Shown in pieces: positions 1-12,044 of a stretch of 64,000 nucleotides of DNA. Origin of the DNA: Hepsetus odoe. Lineage: Eukaryota > Chordata > Actinopteri > Characiformes > Hepsetidae. Every line of letters begins with the position of its first letter. Within the stretch, counting starts at the first letter, position 1. The stretch is from positions 31,696,349-31,760,348 of the forward strand of contig CM029366.1 in assembly GCA_017165825.1 (NCBI GenBank). The letters are read 5' to 3'. The notes under the pieces were generated by a model. That model worked only from the letters and a program-made list of their open reading frames with translations, ran no database searches and was not told the origin of the DNA. Position numbers and translations under genes: made by a program.

Positions 1-870
1 TGTTGTAGTTGATGTTGTAGTTAATGATTTATGTGGTAGTTGATGTTGTAGCGTGATTTATATTGTAGTTGATGTAGCTTAGCAATGTCGTAGTTAATGT
101 AGTGATTGTAGTTAATGATTAATGTAGTTATTAATTAATCATTAATGTAGTTAATGATTGTTTGATGTTGTTCGTTGTTTTATCTAGTACTTTCATGAAG
201 TAATGTGTTGTTTTTTTCTGTACTGTGTTTTATTTTGTACCTTTTAACATCTTTCTTGTTTTATGTTCAGTTATACTTTGTTTGATCTTATGCTTCATTT
301 TTTATTTGTACTGTTTTATGTTGTCACTTGCTTCGTCTTACACAATATTTTATCTTGAACTATATTTTATGTTGTACTTTGATAATGTCATTTGTTTTTT
401 CAGGTTTGATCTTTTTTACATCGTTCTTTTTCTTTGTTGTGAGTTGTATGCTTGTTTAAACTTGTAATGTTTTATGATTTACATTGTTTTATTTACTTGC
501 TTTAATGTTGTGCTGTTAATCTTGTACAATGTTTTTGTGTTACATTGTTTCATTGTCATTTATTTTAAACTGTACTTTCCGTTATGTTGTTTTATTTTGC
601 ACACTGTTTTTTGTATTTACTTTAAGTTGTTCTATATTTTATCTTTATTTAACTGTACTTCATTTCAGGTTGCCATTTGCTGCACTGTGGTCCTTATTGT
701 CTCCTCTTTGTACGTGTACGTTGTTTCTGAAGACAAGAAAGTAACCTTGAACGCTGCAGCTAAAAACGAGACCCCTCCCTCGACTAGGACTTAAACCCGA
801 CCCATGACTCATGGTCTGATGTCTGCAATATCAGTGCGTTTTTTAATCCATTTTATCGGCAGATCCAAAC
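1..870. repeat. T-rich degenerate tandem sequence
   Basis: Positions 1-180 repeat a TTGTAGTTGATG-like 12-mer; 200-670 repeat TTTTATGTTGTACTTTG-like wording on a T-rich strand. No gene is seen; open frames rich in Phe, Leu and Cys are a composition effect. Confidence 0.7.
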
Positions 871-1126
871 AGAGAGCCAAATGACTCGGACGCTGCACCT
901 CTTATTTTTTCGGTGCAGGTTCCTGTGGCCCTCCGATGACCTACTTCTACACCATTTGCTTGATGGCCACGAAAACATCAGCTTCCTTTGTAGGAAAGGA
1001 CGCTCTGTACTGTGGAGAGACGAGGAACTTTACGTTTCTGAGCCACATTTAGCCGAGGGTCTCGCTCATTCATCACCGGGGCTTTATTTTTATCCACGTC
1101 TTGTGCTGCAGCACACATGTGGAGGC

Positions 1127-1129
<3 letters not shown>

Positions 1130-1158
<29 letters not shown>
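1130..1158 (+). repeat. (CA)n microsatellite
   Basis: About 14 CA units. Confidence 0.95.
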
Positions 1159-1160
<2 letters not shown>

Positions 1161-1605
1161 CACACTGAGCCTGCATCTGCAGGCAGGTATGGGGATAATG
1201 TCAATGAATCACACGCTTTCCAAAGCGGGGCTGGAATCAGGGCCGTCGTCACGGCAACAGGACTGGGACCAAGCTGCAGGAAGCGGCAACGTAAACACGC
1301 CGTCTCCGCGGTAACCCTTTCGTCGCCGACTAGGCTAGGCGATCTTCTCTTCCTGATCAAAGGAAAAGCCGCGACCGCGGAGGGCCTGAGGGGACGTCCA
1401 GACTTGGAGGACTTCATTCGTAACCAGGATGACGTTCATGAAGAGGGACAAAATTAAAAATGTCAAATAAAGATCTGTCCCAATTCGTGGAGCCAAACTG
1501 GACCCCCCCTCTCATTCATGACCTCACCTTATCTCTCAGACGGGCTCCCATGTGCTCAGGGGACGCAGGACATCGCAGGGACCGTCCAGAGCATTATGTC
1601 TTGCA

Positions 1606-1715
1606 GGCACACACACACACACACACACAAGCATGTGCAAACACAGCTCATTATCTCTCTGACATGCTGCAGTATGCATGCTTGCCAGGCAAATCTGCCA
1701 ACCCAAACACACACA

Positions 1716-1770
<55 letters not shown>
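1606..1770 (+). repeat. Two (CA)n microsatellites
   Basis: CA runs at about 1608-1628 and 1688-1770, the second with CCCACA interruptions, separated by about 60 bases of unique sequence. Confidence 0.95.
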
Positions 1771-1771
<1 letters not shown>

Positions 1772-2225
1772 AATCAAATTCCCTATGAATCAATACCAGC
1801 TCCAAACCCCCAAACCCGACAGCTGCAGTTTGGTCGATGCCAAGCCCCAGATCTCCCAGAAAAAATGCTCCACACCTTTTCTACCCACTAAAACGAGGAT
1901 CGCATCATCATGTACTGGTTCTTGAGTCTCTCCAGCTGGAAAAACATCCTACAAACAAGTGGAGGCGCCTTTCCTTAAGCTGTGGACCAAACAGAAACAA
2001 CCTGCCTCGCAAGAAAAACCTTCATCTATAACTGAATTATTGTCATTTTAGTACAAATGGCATCGTCTTAACGAGACGTACCGGTGAATTAACATCACCG
2101 TGTGGGATCGCCATGTTTAATGGGACATATTGTTTGAGAGAACACGGCCGAGAAGGAGCACGAATGACTCCTTCGTCCGAAGTGTCGAACGCCGAGGTGA
2201 GTCAGGTGAAACAGGTGTAACGATG

Positions 2226-2438
2226 TGAAAGTGAAAGTGACTATTCACGTCACTGTGAAACGCAGCACAGCACAACACAACGAGATTCAACCTCTACATT
2301 TCACCCCCACACACATGCAGCAGTGGGCAGCTGATGAAAGCGCCCAGGGAGCAGTGACGGGGACGGTACCTTGCTCAAGGGCAACTTGCTGGTGACGGAA
2401 TCGAACCCACAATCTTCCGATCCCGGGGCAAGTGTGCA
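2226..2438 (-). mobile_element. tRNA-derived SINE, type A
   Basis: Type A has a tRNA-like head (TGGCCTAGTGGTTAGG A box, GGTTCGAATCC B box), a middle with GGTACCGTCCCCATCACTGC, and a CACTTTCACTTTCA tail. This minus copy shows the tail (GTGAAAGTGAAAGTGAC), the middle and the B box (GGAATCGAACCC in plus view), but the A box is lost. Confidence 0.75.
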
Positions 2439-2449
2439 CTGTATTATTT

Positions 2450-2640
2450 TAGTATATATTATATATATTTATAGATCTACTATATCTATTTTTCTTTTTA
2501 GACGTTGATTTTTATTCGTATTCTATTAGTTTAATTCTATTTTATTCTAAGCGCCACCTTCCCCGACCTGGTCTTTGCCTTGAGAGTGACTCGGGTGTAC
2601 TTGTACCACTGTGTGTGACAAATAAAGATCATTCAAAATT
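2450..2640 (+). mobile_element. L2/CR1-like LINE 3' tail
   Basis: An AT-rich stretch (TATATTTATAG, then TTTTATTC) is followed by CTTGTACCACTGTGTGTGAC and AATAAAGATCATTC. This is the usual 3' end of fish L2-like LINEs, where a GTGACAATAAA motif precedes a short tandem tail. No coding part remains. Confidence 0.45.
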
Positions 2641-2814
2641 GCGGCCCCTTGCAGTCTGAAATGCGACATCAGTTTAAAAACAATTCTTTGTTATTTTTCC
2701 AAGAAGACGAAACTGAACTTCGGGTCTGATTCTGGGACGGTTACTAAATGATCAGTGTGAAATTTCATCCAATCGATTCCAAATGATGCGCACACACACA
2801 TTTACAAGTCAGAG

Positions 2815-3036
2815 TGAAGTGAAAGTGAAAGCGACAACTTGTCATTGTCAAATACATTACAACAAACAGCGAGACGCAATGAAGTGACACCTCGGCATTT
2901 CACCCACACACATGCAGCAGGGGGCAGCTATTGAAAATGCCCAGGGAGCAGTGATGGGGGCGGTACCTTACTCAAGGGTACCTCAGGGCAACCTGCTGGT
3001 CTGGGATTGAAGCTCACGACTTTCAGATCCTGGGGC
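2815..3036 (-). mobile_element. tRNA-derived SINE, type A
   Basis: The tail AGTGAAGTGAAAGTGAAAGC, the middle CAGGGAGCAGTGATGGGGGC and the eroded B-box side (GGGATTGAAGCTC) are in order on the minus strand. Confidence 0.75.
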
Positions 3037-3235
3037 AAAAATAAGCCCAAAATTAACGAACAAATGAAATGCAATGGCCGCCCCTGCAGAGTCCTGAAGA
3101 CTAAATGTAACTAATAATATAAATAAACGCATGTTTTTACGGCTTGTGTTTATTTTCCTGCTTTACGTGGTGAGTGTGTGAGTGTGTGAGTGTGTGATGC
3201 TTGTTATGGTCGGTTTTTATGGAATTTATGGAACA

Positions 3236-3410
3236 TGTCCACTGCAGGTACAAACACACCTAGAGGATAACTTAGCGTCTCCAGTCCACTGGGTGTGTCT
3301 TTGGACAGTGGGAGGAAACAAGACACACAGGAGGACATGTCCACTCCGCACAGAAAGGACCCAGACTGTCCCGTCTTGCTGTGAGGCGACAGCGCTGCTC
3401 ACTAAATCTA
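3236..3410 (-). mobile_element. SINE-like repeat, type C
   Basis: Type C is the common fish repeat with a GCGCTGTCGCCTCA head, GTTCGATTCCC and TTTCTGTGTGGAG. This minus copy shows GATAACTTAGCGTCTCCAGT, CCACTCCGCACAGAAAGGAC and GTGAGGCGACAGCGCTG. The B-box part is shortened. Confidence 0.65.
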
Positions 3411-3419
3411 CATGAAATG

Positions 3420-4209
3420 TCTCGGTTTCTTTGAGTTTTAGCTTCACTAGACTTCCATCCTTCAATTAAAGATCAGATTTCATTCTCAAGCTTGGGTGAG
3501 ACTGAGCTAATTAACCACAGGCATTTTTATCCTGACCTTTGACCTAGTTTTTTCCAAATGTGCCAAAAAAATTACAAAAGAACTTTGTGAATTCTGCCTC
3601 AATTTCAGTGTTAATTAACCACAAAAACATTCTTTTGACATCGTCTTCCCCCCCAGGGTGCCAATAATTGTGGAAATAAGGGAGCAGACTGTGCTTCAAT
3701 TCAATGCTTCTTGTTGAAATTCATTTTTAGTGCCCAAACAGATCAACCGTAAACCGCACATCCATCGTCAATCCTTGAAAATCCAGGCGGCGGGTATTTC
3801 CTGGAAGTTCACGCCACGATCAGCCGATCTCTGCTGTGAAGGAGAGAAGAGCCATGAATCTGGACCTGGCATCCCGGATGTGTAGCTCAGGAGGAACAGG
3901 TGATGTAAGCTGGCCAGGCAGGGTAACCTAATTCTGACCGCTGCAGAGGCGACAGAAGAGACGCGCCGCCTTAAAAAATGGGCCTTTCCTGTAGAACCGG
4001 GCGCTTTGGATGCTGATCTTTCTGTCAGCAGCGCTAAAGTCCCAGAATCCTCAGGGTTTCTGGCAGCAGGAGAACCTCACTGTTGGCTTTCTGTTGTAGA
4101 TACTTTGATATCTGTTCTGGTTCAGAGAACTGAATCAGGAACCGGCCTTGCTCTGACATAGTACGTCCAAAAGTTTGCAGAAACCAAGTTTATTCAAGTT
4201 GTAGGTTCA
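3420..4209. other. No recognisable gene or repeat
   Basis: Ordinary AT-rich intergenic sequence. Confidence 0.5.
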
Positions 4210-5265
4210 AATCCTCCAGCACTATCACCACAGCGTTCCTGAGCAAACCCTACTTCTCCATCAACACCCTCAGAGCAAACATTGCATCTGTGGAGCTCTT
4301 TCTCAGCATTAAACCATCCTGCTGTTCACTTATTATCACCTCTTTTCTTAACCTGCATCCACGACTCTCCCAGAACTTCATGCTGTGGCTGATCAACTTT
4401 ATCCCTCTATAGTTCCTACAGCTCTGTGCATCACCCTTATTCCTGAAGATCGGTACCAGTGCACTTCATCTCCACTCCTCAGGCATCTTCTCACTTTCTA
4501 AGATTGTGTCAGAAACTCCACCGTCATCTCCCCTAAACATCTCCATGCTTCCACCGGTATGTCATCCGGTCCAACAGCCTTTCCATTCTTCATCCTCTTC
4601 ATCGCTGCCCTTACTTCCATCTTGTTTATTTGCTGCACTTCCTGGTTCACTCTCCTCGCATCATCCAATCTTCTCTCTCTCTCATTTTCTTCATTCATCA
4701 GCTCCTCAAAGTTCTCCTTCCATCTGCTCAACACGCTCTGTTCACCTCTGAGTACGTTTCCATTTCTGTCTTTAATCTTTAATGTCTTCTCGGTCTAACC
4801 CTACCCGATCTGTCTCTCTGTCTAGCCAATCAGTGAAGGTCCTTTTCTCCCTCTTTACTTTCCAACCTCTCATACAATTCACCAAACACCTGATCTTCAG
4901 CCTTCACCACTGCTTTCTTCACCCTGCGGATCATCTCCTTGTACTCCTGTCTACTTTCTTCATCTTTCTGACTGTCCCATGTCTTCTTTGCCTCCCTCTT
5001 CTTCTGTATGCACTCCTGGACTTCTTGGTTCCACCACCAGGTTTCCTTATCCTCTTTCTTCCTTCCAGATGTCACACCAAGCAAATTTCTATCTGTCTGC
5101 CTCATCACTTCTGCAGTAGATTCCCAACAATCCGGTAGTTCTTCAACACCTCCCAGTACCCGTGTTAACTCCTGCCTGAATTCCACCTTGCAGTCCTCCT
5201 TCTTCAGCTTCCACCACTTGACTCTCTTCTTGTCCTCCAACGTCATCCTACAGCAGGTTACCCAA
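4210..5265 (-). mobile_element. RTE-like LINE fragment, linker plus N-terminal reverse transcriptase
   Basis: On the minus strand two open pieces remain. The segment at 4830-5246 reads a WWKLKKEDCKVEFRQEL and WWWNQEVQECI linker. The segment at 4498-4734 reads KAVGPDDIPVEAWRCLGE, the block before the RT fingers typical of this widespread fish LINE. Below 4498 the RT continues in shifted frames (FRNKGDAQSCRNYRGI-like, with stops). It is a dead, 5'- and 3'-truncated copy. RTE-clade membership is my judgement from the motif style. Confidence 0.85.
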
Positions 5266-5649
5266 ACTCCACCCCACCTTCCCCTGCAAGCTGGCCACGC
5301 CCTCTCTGCAGTTCAAGCAGGATTTTCACAACGCTTTCTACTGTTAGACGGAGCATTTACTACTTTATGTGGGTTCGTGGGAGACTCATGGTCACTATTA
5401 TTGTCTAATTAAATAATGATGTCAAGTTTTACTTCAAAATCTACAAATGTGTGGCATTTCCTGGTTGAGTTCACAAGGATTTGTATCCAGATGTGATTGA
5501 TTGCAGCTTGAGCGGAGGGAAAAGTCCAGATTGAGAATAAAAACATCAGAAAAAGACGAACAAAAGGCCTTTTTGGAACCTTGTGCCTTAATGCATTTAC
5601 CTGCTTCAAAGAATAAAATTAACTCCAAAAAGGAGCAAAATAGGTCCCC

Positions 5650-5775
5650 TTTTAGAGGATGTCCATCAACCTTTGCTGAAATAACAGCATCTCCATGTAA
5701 GGTACATCACTGTGAGGATTTGATTGCATCAAGATGCTGGAAAGTGGTGCATTTATTTGGTTCTTCAGGCACATC
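5650..5775 (+). mobile_element. Probable Tc1-like DNA transposon fragment
   Basis: The text GAGGATGTCCATCAACCTTT, then GCTGAAATAACAGCATCTCC and CTGTGAGGATTTGATTGCAT resembles the non-coding 5' part of a common fish Tc1-like element. Similar wording recurs at 22660-22860 and 16536-16559. The class is recalled from memory rather than shown by a transposase. Confidence 0.4.
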
Positions 5776-6670
5776 AACAGCACAGGGAATATCACAGGCT
5801 GGTGCAAAAGTTCACACGGTTGTGTCTGTAGACCAGAGACTGGTTTGGATTTGGACTGGATTGACCACTGGGATTGCTTTTTACCGAAAACGATCATAAA
5901 GCCACCTGGACTTAACGAGGACGGCCTCGACACCCAAAACGTGCACTCTTCACCACAAGCTTCCATAGAAAATGAACAACTTCCCGTTGAGTTGGTGCTC
6001 TCACTGCTCCCAGCGTGAACATGCCACAAGAAAAAAACGTGGTTGTGATGCCTATTGAGGATCCAATCAATATATGTGTCCATCTGATCTCCAGACTTGG
6101 AACACGTGTCATTCTAATGGCTTTCAGAACGTCTCTTAGCCGAGTGCCTCCATCTAGATACAGCGTCCTCGGCCATCACTGAAGGAAGTTCCACCAGGAT
6201 GGATTTCTGACCCCAAACACAACTAGCCCCTTTTCTAAAGGTGGATAATCCACGCTGCACCAGCAGCTGCTCCAACGGCGAACTGCTTTGTAAGCCGAGG
6301 GGAATATATAACCAGTTGCACGTGTAATATCTCCTCCTACGCTTTCCGCAGCCAGAAGACATGAATGAGGAGAGGAGGAGTGTGAATTTCAGAAATTGTG
6401 CGTTTAGTGGCAGTTTGGTGAACAACAGGTGAACAGACTGTTATCTGATGCCCTGAACTGGCGCAAAAAGCTCATAACATCAGGCCCGTGGTTTATGTGT
6501 ACCATGTCTGAGTGCAGGATGCAGGAAGAACACCAAGCTGCTCTGAGAGAACATCGCGTACAACATTAATGGCCTTTTTATAAATGTTCTCAGATCAGTA
6601 GTGAAATGAAATGACATTTCTGTGAGGAGTGAATTCCTCCTCTGCACCCATCCAAACATACATATACACA
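5776..6670. other. No supported gene
   Basis: Short overlapping frames on both strands only; wording such as GAACAACTTCCCGTTGAGTT suggests an old repeat but none is identified. Confidence 0.45.
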
Positions 6671-6675
6671 CACAC

Positions 6676-6790
6676 CGGGAGCAGTGATGGGGACGGTACC
6701 TTGCTCAAGGCTGCCTCTAAGTATCGGTCCAGGACTCAAACCCGCAACCTTCGGACAATGAGGGCAAGTACTAAACCACTAGGCCACACT
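6676..6790 (-). mobile_element. SINE type A, head half
   Basis: GGGAGCAGTGATGGGGACGG through GGACTCAAACCCGCAACC to ACTAAACCACTAGGCCACAC; the tail is missing. A second copy follows immediately at 6797. Confidence 0.7.
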
Positions 6791-6796
6791 GTATTG

Positions 6797-6932
6797 AAAC
6801 ACACTGTGCCGCAGGAGGCAGCCATATCCAGCAGCCAGGGAGCAGTGATGGGCATGGTACCTTTCTCAAGGGTACCTCACGGTAACCTACTCATCCAGGA
6901 TTCGAATCTTCACCTTCGAATCCAAGGGCATA
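6797..6932 (-). mobile_element. SINE type A, second copy in tandem
   Basis: CTGTGCCGCAGGAGGCAGCC, then CAGGGAGCAGTGATGGGCAT and a B-box side (GGATTCGAATC). The A-box end is lost. It lies head-to-tail with the copy at 6676. Confidence 0.65.
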
Positions 6933-7162
6933 TTATCATTATATGAGTGTTTATGTGATTATCCTTTTCATAATGGAAATAGTCTAAGAAACCGTCCTTC
7001 AGGAAGCCTGGAGAACTTCCTACACAAGACACTGATGTTACAAGAAGAACTATAGTAGCAAAACATGAAGATCTGAGGGGTGGTTTAAGGATTTTAATTA
7101 CACGAAACCAGATCTGAGTTACAAACGTCCCCAACATTTAGAAAAAGATATCATGATAAACC

Positions 7163-7270
7163 TCTCACTCACTCATTTTCTAAGCCGCTTGTCCTGACTA
7201 GGGTGCTGGAGCCCACGGAGCAAAAGACAGGGACACACTCTGGACAGATCACCAGTCCATCGCGGGGCAT
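7163..7270 (+). repeat. Type C 3' end fragment
   Basis: CACTCATTTTCTAAGCCGCT, then TTGTCCTGACTAGG and GGACAGATCACCAGTCCATC, the usual distal part of the type C repeat. Confidence 0.55.
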
Positions 7271-7765
7271 AATGATAAACCATCAACAGATAATCATCTA
7301 ATAAAGAACCCTTATCCAAAAATAGTGGACCTACTTATTTAGGAGACATGTTTTAAAGGAACGTTGCCATTTTTTGGGTGTGTCTCGATTAGAGAATCCA
7401 CCATTCCCAGTCCAGTCCATGTTTTTACAGAAAACACAGTCAGAGCAGCTGGGTTAGATATTCTACACGAACCGTTAAAGGGACCTTTGGCTATTTTTAG
7501 TGTCAGAAGGTGCTGCGACATCCATCTATTATTTGCGCCGCTCGTCCAGCCAGGTTCACTGGAGAGACCAGCAAAGAAACACCCTGGAGACGTCAGCGGT
7601 CCATTTCTGGGCAGCCACACTGAGGGGGCATCTCCAGTCCACCTGCATGTCCTCAGACCGGGGTCCTGTCCAGGGAGTTTCTCTGCCTCTGTCCCCTCTG
7701 ATGGCTGTATTGACATATTTCATGTAAACAAGATGTGAGGAGTCCCACATAAACACACACATGTA

Positions 7766-7803
7766 GGACGATGGGACGATGGGACGATGGGACGATGGGA
7801 CGT
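7766..7803 (+). repeat. 9-bp tandem repeat (GGGACGATG)
   Basis: Four units of GGGACGATG and a part unit. Confidence 0.9.
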
Positions 7804-7837
7804 TGAGCCCTTCATTAATTACATTAATTACATATTT

Positions 7838-7950
7838 ATTGAATGTGGAGCAGCTGAAATAGCTGTAGACACGGCGGGACAGTAGTCAGGAGAAAGGGTT
7901 CGATTCCCAGCCGGGACAATCTGCACTCTTTCAAGAATGGGTTTCCTCCA
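7838..7950 (+). mobile_element. Type C head fragment
   Basis: GGGTTCGATTCCCAGCCGGG, then TGGGTTTCCTCCAAGACTC. The beginning is weakly kept. Confidence 0.45.
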
Positions 7951-7964
7951 AGACTCTCAATAAT

Positions 7965-8010
7965 AATAAAAAAAAAAATAATAATAATAATAATAAAAAT
8001 AATAATAATT
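7965..8010 (+). repeat. (TAA)n-rich low complexity
   Basis: AATAATAATAAAA runs, partly interrupted. Confidence 0.85.
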
Positions 8011-8544
8011 TGTTATATGACATCATTATTATTATCATTCTATTTTTCACCTTAATTTATAGAGCACTTTCTGTAGATGCAGTGAAGTGTTAGATGTGTT
8101 TTGCATGTTGCAACAAATATTTTTAAAAACCTATTTTTTAATGTTATAAATTTTAATATTTAAAAAGAAAGAAAGAAAATGTGCATGAAATGTTCAAAGT
8201 TATAAAGTGTAGCAAATAATAATGTATCTCCAGAAAAATAAAAATATTTCTACCTGCTTTTTAAAATATATAAAAAACATGCTAACCGTATATTACGGTG
8301 ACATGTATGGGAAGTGTGTTCCAAAGTTTTGGCACCTCCAAAAATGTTATTTTTCATTTTTCAGTAAAACAGCGTCTGCTGATCCTAAGGGCCGATTAGG
8401 AGTGAAGTCTCTCAGCTGCTCTACATGAAGATGCTGATCCACTAAAAGCTTTAAAAACCGACTTTAAAATCTGTTCTAACGAGACAGGCAGCCAGTAAAT
8501 AAAGCTTTTATGTTTTCATTTTTTTTCATAAACTGCCCCTCTTG

Positions 8545-8611
8545 GTGCGTCTGTGTGTGTCCAGTGATGGACTGGCAACCTGTCCAGGCCTTCCTCCATC
8601 TTTGGCTTTCT

Positions 8612-8644
<33 letters not shown>

Positions 8645-8690
8645 TCCCTGGTTAGGACAAGTGAGTGTGATAATGGATGGATGTTGGAAA
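8545..8690 (+). repeat. Type C fragment with an internal (GGGACA)n expansion
   Basis: CCAGTGATGGACTGGCAACC to GTGATAATGGATGGATG is the distal part of the type C repeat. The GGGACAGGCTCC step has expanded to about five tandem GGGACA units at 8617-8642. Confidence 0.6.
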
Positions 8691-9369
8691 AGTGTCTAAT
8701 TGATTCACTAAAGAGTTTTTAATTAAATTCAGCAGTACAGCACAATCCATTCACAGCCCGACTCTTCTTCACTGGTCATATCATTTAATCTCACATTTAA
8801 TCACAGCGTTTTCACGCCGCCGTAACAAAACAGCCTCGCATAAACGCCTTTTGAGACATCAATCAGCAAAGGAGGTGAAGGACTTCAGCGGCGGAGAAGA
8901 TGCTCGGCTGTGCTTTCATGAACGACAGGCGGCCTAACCCTGCTGAAACGATACACAACAAACAGCGAGGCGTGATGCTGAGCGTAGAACTTAACAACCA
9001 CGAGGTCTTCCCGTCCATCAAAACCAATCGGGGACGCAGCTGAGCCCAGTCTTCGAGTCTTTAACGAAAAGGCTTCACTGATCCCGTTCACCAGCCGCTC
9101 ACTTTAAAGATCCTTTGAAGTTCTCACTAATTGAAGAATGAAATCCATAACGGGGGCTCTTTATTTACCGTTTGATTCATTAGTAGGCAACGAGTCGTCC
9201 AAAAAGCTCCTTTGCAGAAGCTCTAGGCCGATAAAACGTTCACTTTGGTTTTATTTTTCCCAAAAGGTTCCTCAAGCGAGATCTTCAGCAACACAAGGCG
9301 AACAGATGAAGCTGTGGTGCAACAGACCTGTCGACGAATAGGATGCCCTCCTGCGCAAAACATGGCTGA

Positions 9370-9560
9370 GAAGATTTGGGGGTTCAATCGTTTGAGGTTC
9401 GCCAGGTCGTGGGTTCAAATCCCAGGTAAGTAGGTTGCCTTGAGGTACCCCTGAGCAAGGTACCATACCCATCACTGCTCCCCGGGTGCTGGATATGGCT
9501 GCACCGTGTGGGGGGTTTAAATGCGGAAGATCGTTGTGTTTCAGCGTGCTGCGTTTCACC
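9370..9560 (+). mobile_element. SINE type A, partly eroded
   Basis: GGTCGTGGGTTCAAATCCCA is the B-box region, followed by GAGCAAGGTACCATACCCAT, GCTGGATATGGCTGCACC and a degenerate tail. The A box is replaced by unrelated sequence. Confidence 0.65.
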
Positions 9561-9628
9561 AGACGGAACCAGACGTATGAATATTGTCATTTTATCTCCA
9601 AACCCCCCAGTCGGGTTTCCCAATCTCT

Positions 9629-9893
9629 CACTCATTTTCTGAGCCGCTTGTCCTGGTCAGGGTTGCGGGAAGTGCCGGAGTCCATCCTAGAACTCAGGGG
9701 GCAGAAACACAGACAAAGTAGGACAAAGTATCTCCAGTCCAGAAGGAGGAAACCAGAGCTCCCGGAGGAATCACCCAGACATGGGGAGAACATTTCCACT
9801 CCACACAGGAAGGAACCGGACCATCCCATCTGGGAATCAAACCCAGGATCTTCTCCCTGTGAGGCAACAGCCCTGCCCACAGTGCCGCCCCTT
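9629..9893 (-). mobile_element. SINE-like repeat, type C, long copy
   Basis: From CATTTTCTGAGCCGCTTGTC through TCCACACAGGAAGGAACCGG to GGAATCAAACCCAGGATCTT and GTGAGGCAACAGCCCTGCCC on the plus strand, which is minus orientation. Confidence 0.7.
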
Positions 9894-9899
9894 CTTTAG

Positions 9900-10589
9900 A
9901 AACCCTCTCAGATGTTCTGCATGAAACACCAGGAATTCTGATAAAACCACCTTAAACAACAGTCAGCCCAATCGAACCTTCTTCACGAAGCCCAACCGTC
10001 ATTAAATCCCACCACCAGCTCTGGTGAGAAGTTTAGGAACGGAGTGATGTTTCGTGCCGATAATTATTGCACCTGAAGGTCTTTCAGGTCTCCTTGATTC
10101 TGGAGTGCCAGCAAAACCCATTTGCTCACATCAGCTCTGGAGTGTGATATTGACCCTGTAAGCGTCTGCATGCATAAGTTAGTTTCAGTCTAGAGCTTTA
10201 AATATAACATTAGTCAAGGGTAGAACCGTTCCACATGATTCAGCCAACCACCCTGCACCAACCCGGCCAGGTTCACAGGAGAAAACCATTAACAGATGAT
10301 TTAACACCAGCGTTTTATTTCCCTTTTTGAACACTAATCTATGAGAACGGCGAGGAAACCGTTTGTTTTGACATTTGGGTTTGAGATCAAAAGATGAATA
10401 TGCGCTGAGAGATCAGATTTTCATCTTTTATTTCCTGTTTTTAAATCTAGAAAAGCTCTGAACTGCTGTTCCTTTGCTTTTGGTGGTTTCTGTATCTGCC
10501 GATTAAGCTGAACAGCAGTTTCAGGACAGCGATGTCCAGCGATGAAGATCACCAGTTTCACGTGGATTTCTGTCAAATTTGAAAACCCA
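9900..10589. other. No recognisable feature
   Basis: Unique-looking sequence between a type C repeat and a LINE. Confidence 0.45.
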
Positions 10590-11075
10590 GTGATGGGACT
10601 GGTTGGGGAAGAGTGGCAGGAGTGATCCGTGACAGGCGGGTACCAGCAAGAGCGAAAGGGAAGGACAGTAGTGAGACCAGCTATGTTGTTCGGGTTGGAG
10701 ACGGTGATGAAAAAAGACATTAAGCAGAGCTGGAGTTGCCTCAGAGTTAAAGATGGTGGTGACGAGGATGGACAGGATTAGAAACGAGTATATTAGAGGG
10801 ACAGATCAGGTTGGACATTTTGGAGACAAAGTTAGGCAAACAAGGTTGTGTTGGTTTGGACGTGTCCAGAGGAGAGACGAGGATTATATCAGGAGGAGGA
10901 TGTTGAAGATGGAGCTGCCAGGAAAGAGGAGAAGAGGAAGACCAAAGAGGAGGTTTATGGACGTGGTGAGAGAGGACATGCAGGAGTGAAAGAGGAAGAT
11001 GCAGAGGACCGGGAGAAATGGAGACGGATGATCTGCTGTGGTGAACCCCAACCTGAAGCAATCGAAAGAAGAAGA
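10590..11075 (+). mobile_element. RTE-like LINE 3' end fragment
   Basis: The region reads the C-terminal tail of the same LINE: RIRNEYIRGT, then FGRVQRRDEDYIRRRMLKM and RGRPKRRFMDVVREDM. It is followed by the 3' UTR-like CTGTGGTGAACCCC sequence and an AAGAAGAAG-rich tail at about 11066-11075. Frameshifts at the left (10740) break the frame. Confidence 0.85.
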
Positions 11076-11534
11076 ATTCTGCTTGATGATAAATAATGAA
11101 ACAATAAAATAATATAAAAAACCACATAAAGACGAACCCTGATTGGATAAGCAGCCAATCAATCGCTGTAATCATTCAACAAACTAAATTCCTAGATGTT
11201 CTACAGCCCAGAAACGATCAAATCTCCTGACTATCCATGTCTGAGACTTTTTAAAATTCCGTGAGATGTTGATGTTCCCAGCACCACTGTGAACAATTCT
11301 GAACGTTGTATCTTGCAGAACTTTGAAAAGCTTTACAAATCCGCACCAAGATCGACCACACAGTATGGTTTCACAGTATAGACATCTTGTTTGCATAAAT
11401 CCACCCAGTCAGCCTAACACGGGTAAGCCACGCCCATTTATAAGGAGTGTTTCAGCCCTGGCTGTTCTTGAATGAGGAACCAATCGAAAAGGACCTCCTG
11501 CAGACCTGAGCAGAATGTGCACACTGGAAGGACT

Positions 11535-11932
11535 GAGAATCAAACCTTCTCACAGTGAGGAGAACCTTCTTGCCTTCTCACAGTGAGGAGAACCTTCTCA
11601 CAGTGCGGAGAACTTTCTCACCTTCTCACAGTGAGAAGAATCTTCTCACCCTCTCACAGTGAGGAGAACCTTCTCACCCTCTCACAGTAAAGAGAACCTT
11701 CTCACAGTGAGGAAAACTTTCTCACCTTCTCACAGTGAGGAGAACCTTCTCACTCTCTCATAGTGAAGAGAACCTTCTCACAGTGAGGAGAACTTTCTCA
11801 CCCTCTCACAGTGAGAACCTTCTCACAGTGAGGAGAACCTTCTCACTCTCTCATAGTGAAGAGAACCTTCTCACAGTGAGGAGAACTTTCTCACCTTCTC
11901 ACGTTGAGGAGAACCTTCTCACCTTCTCACCA
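11535..11932 (+). repeat. Minisatellite with repeated GAAnnTTC motifs
   Basis: Units of about 20-28 bases, mostly CTCACAGTGAGGAGAACCTT plus CTCAC variants, repeat about 16 times. I count about 14 GAAnnTTC cores (GAACCTTC, GAACTTTC or GAATCTTC). Each unit also has an inverted CTCAC-GTGAG pair. Confidence 0.85.
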
Positions 11933-12044
11933 TGACCACTGTTCAAAATAAAACCACACGGTTGCACGAGCAAGAATGGGGTAAATACTGCCGCCCTACT
12001 GGATGGATTTAAAGCTACATACATCCGTCAGAGGGGGCCGAACA

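Noticed and set aside
4830..5246. Host gene encoding a 138-residue basic protein
   Set aside because: Its motifs and neighbours match the RTE-like LINE linker; it is transposon-derived.
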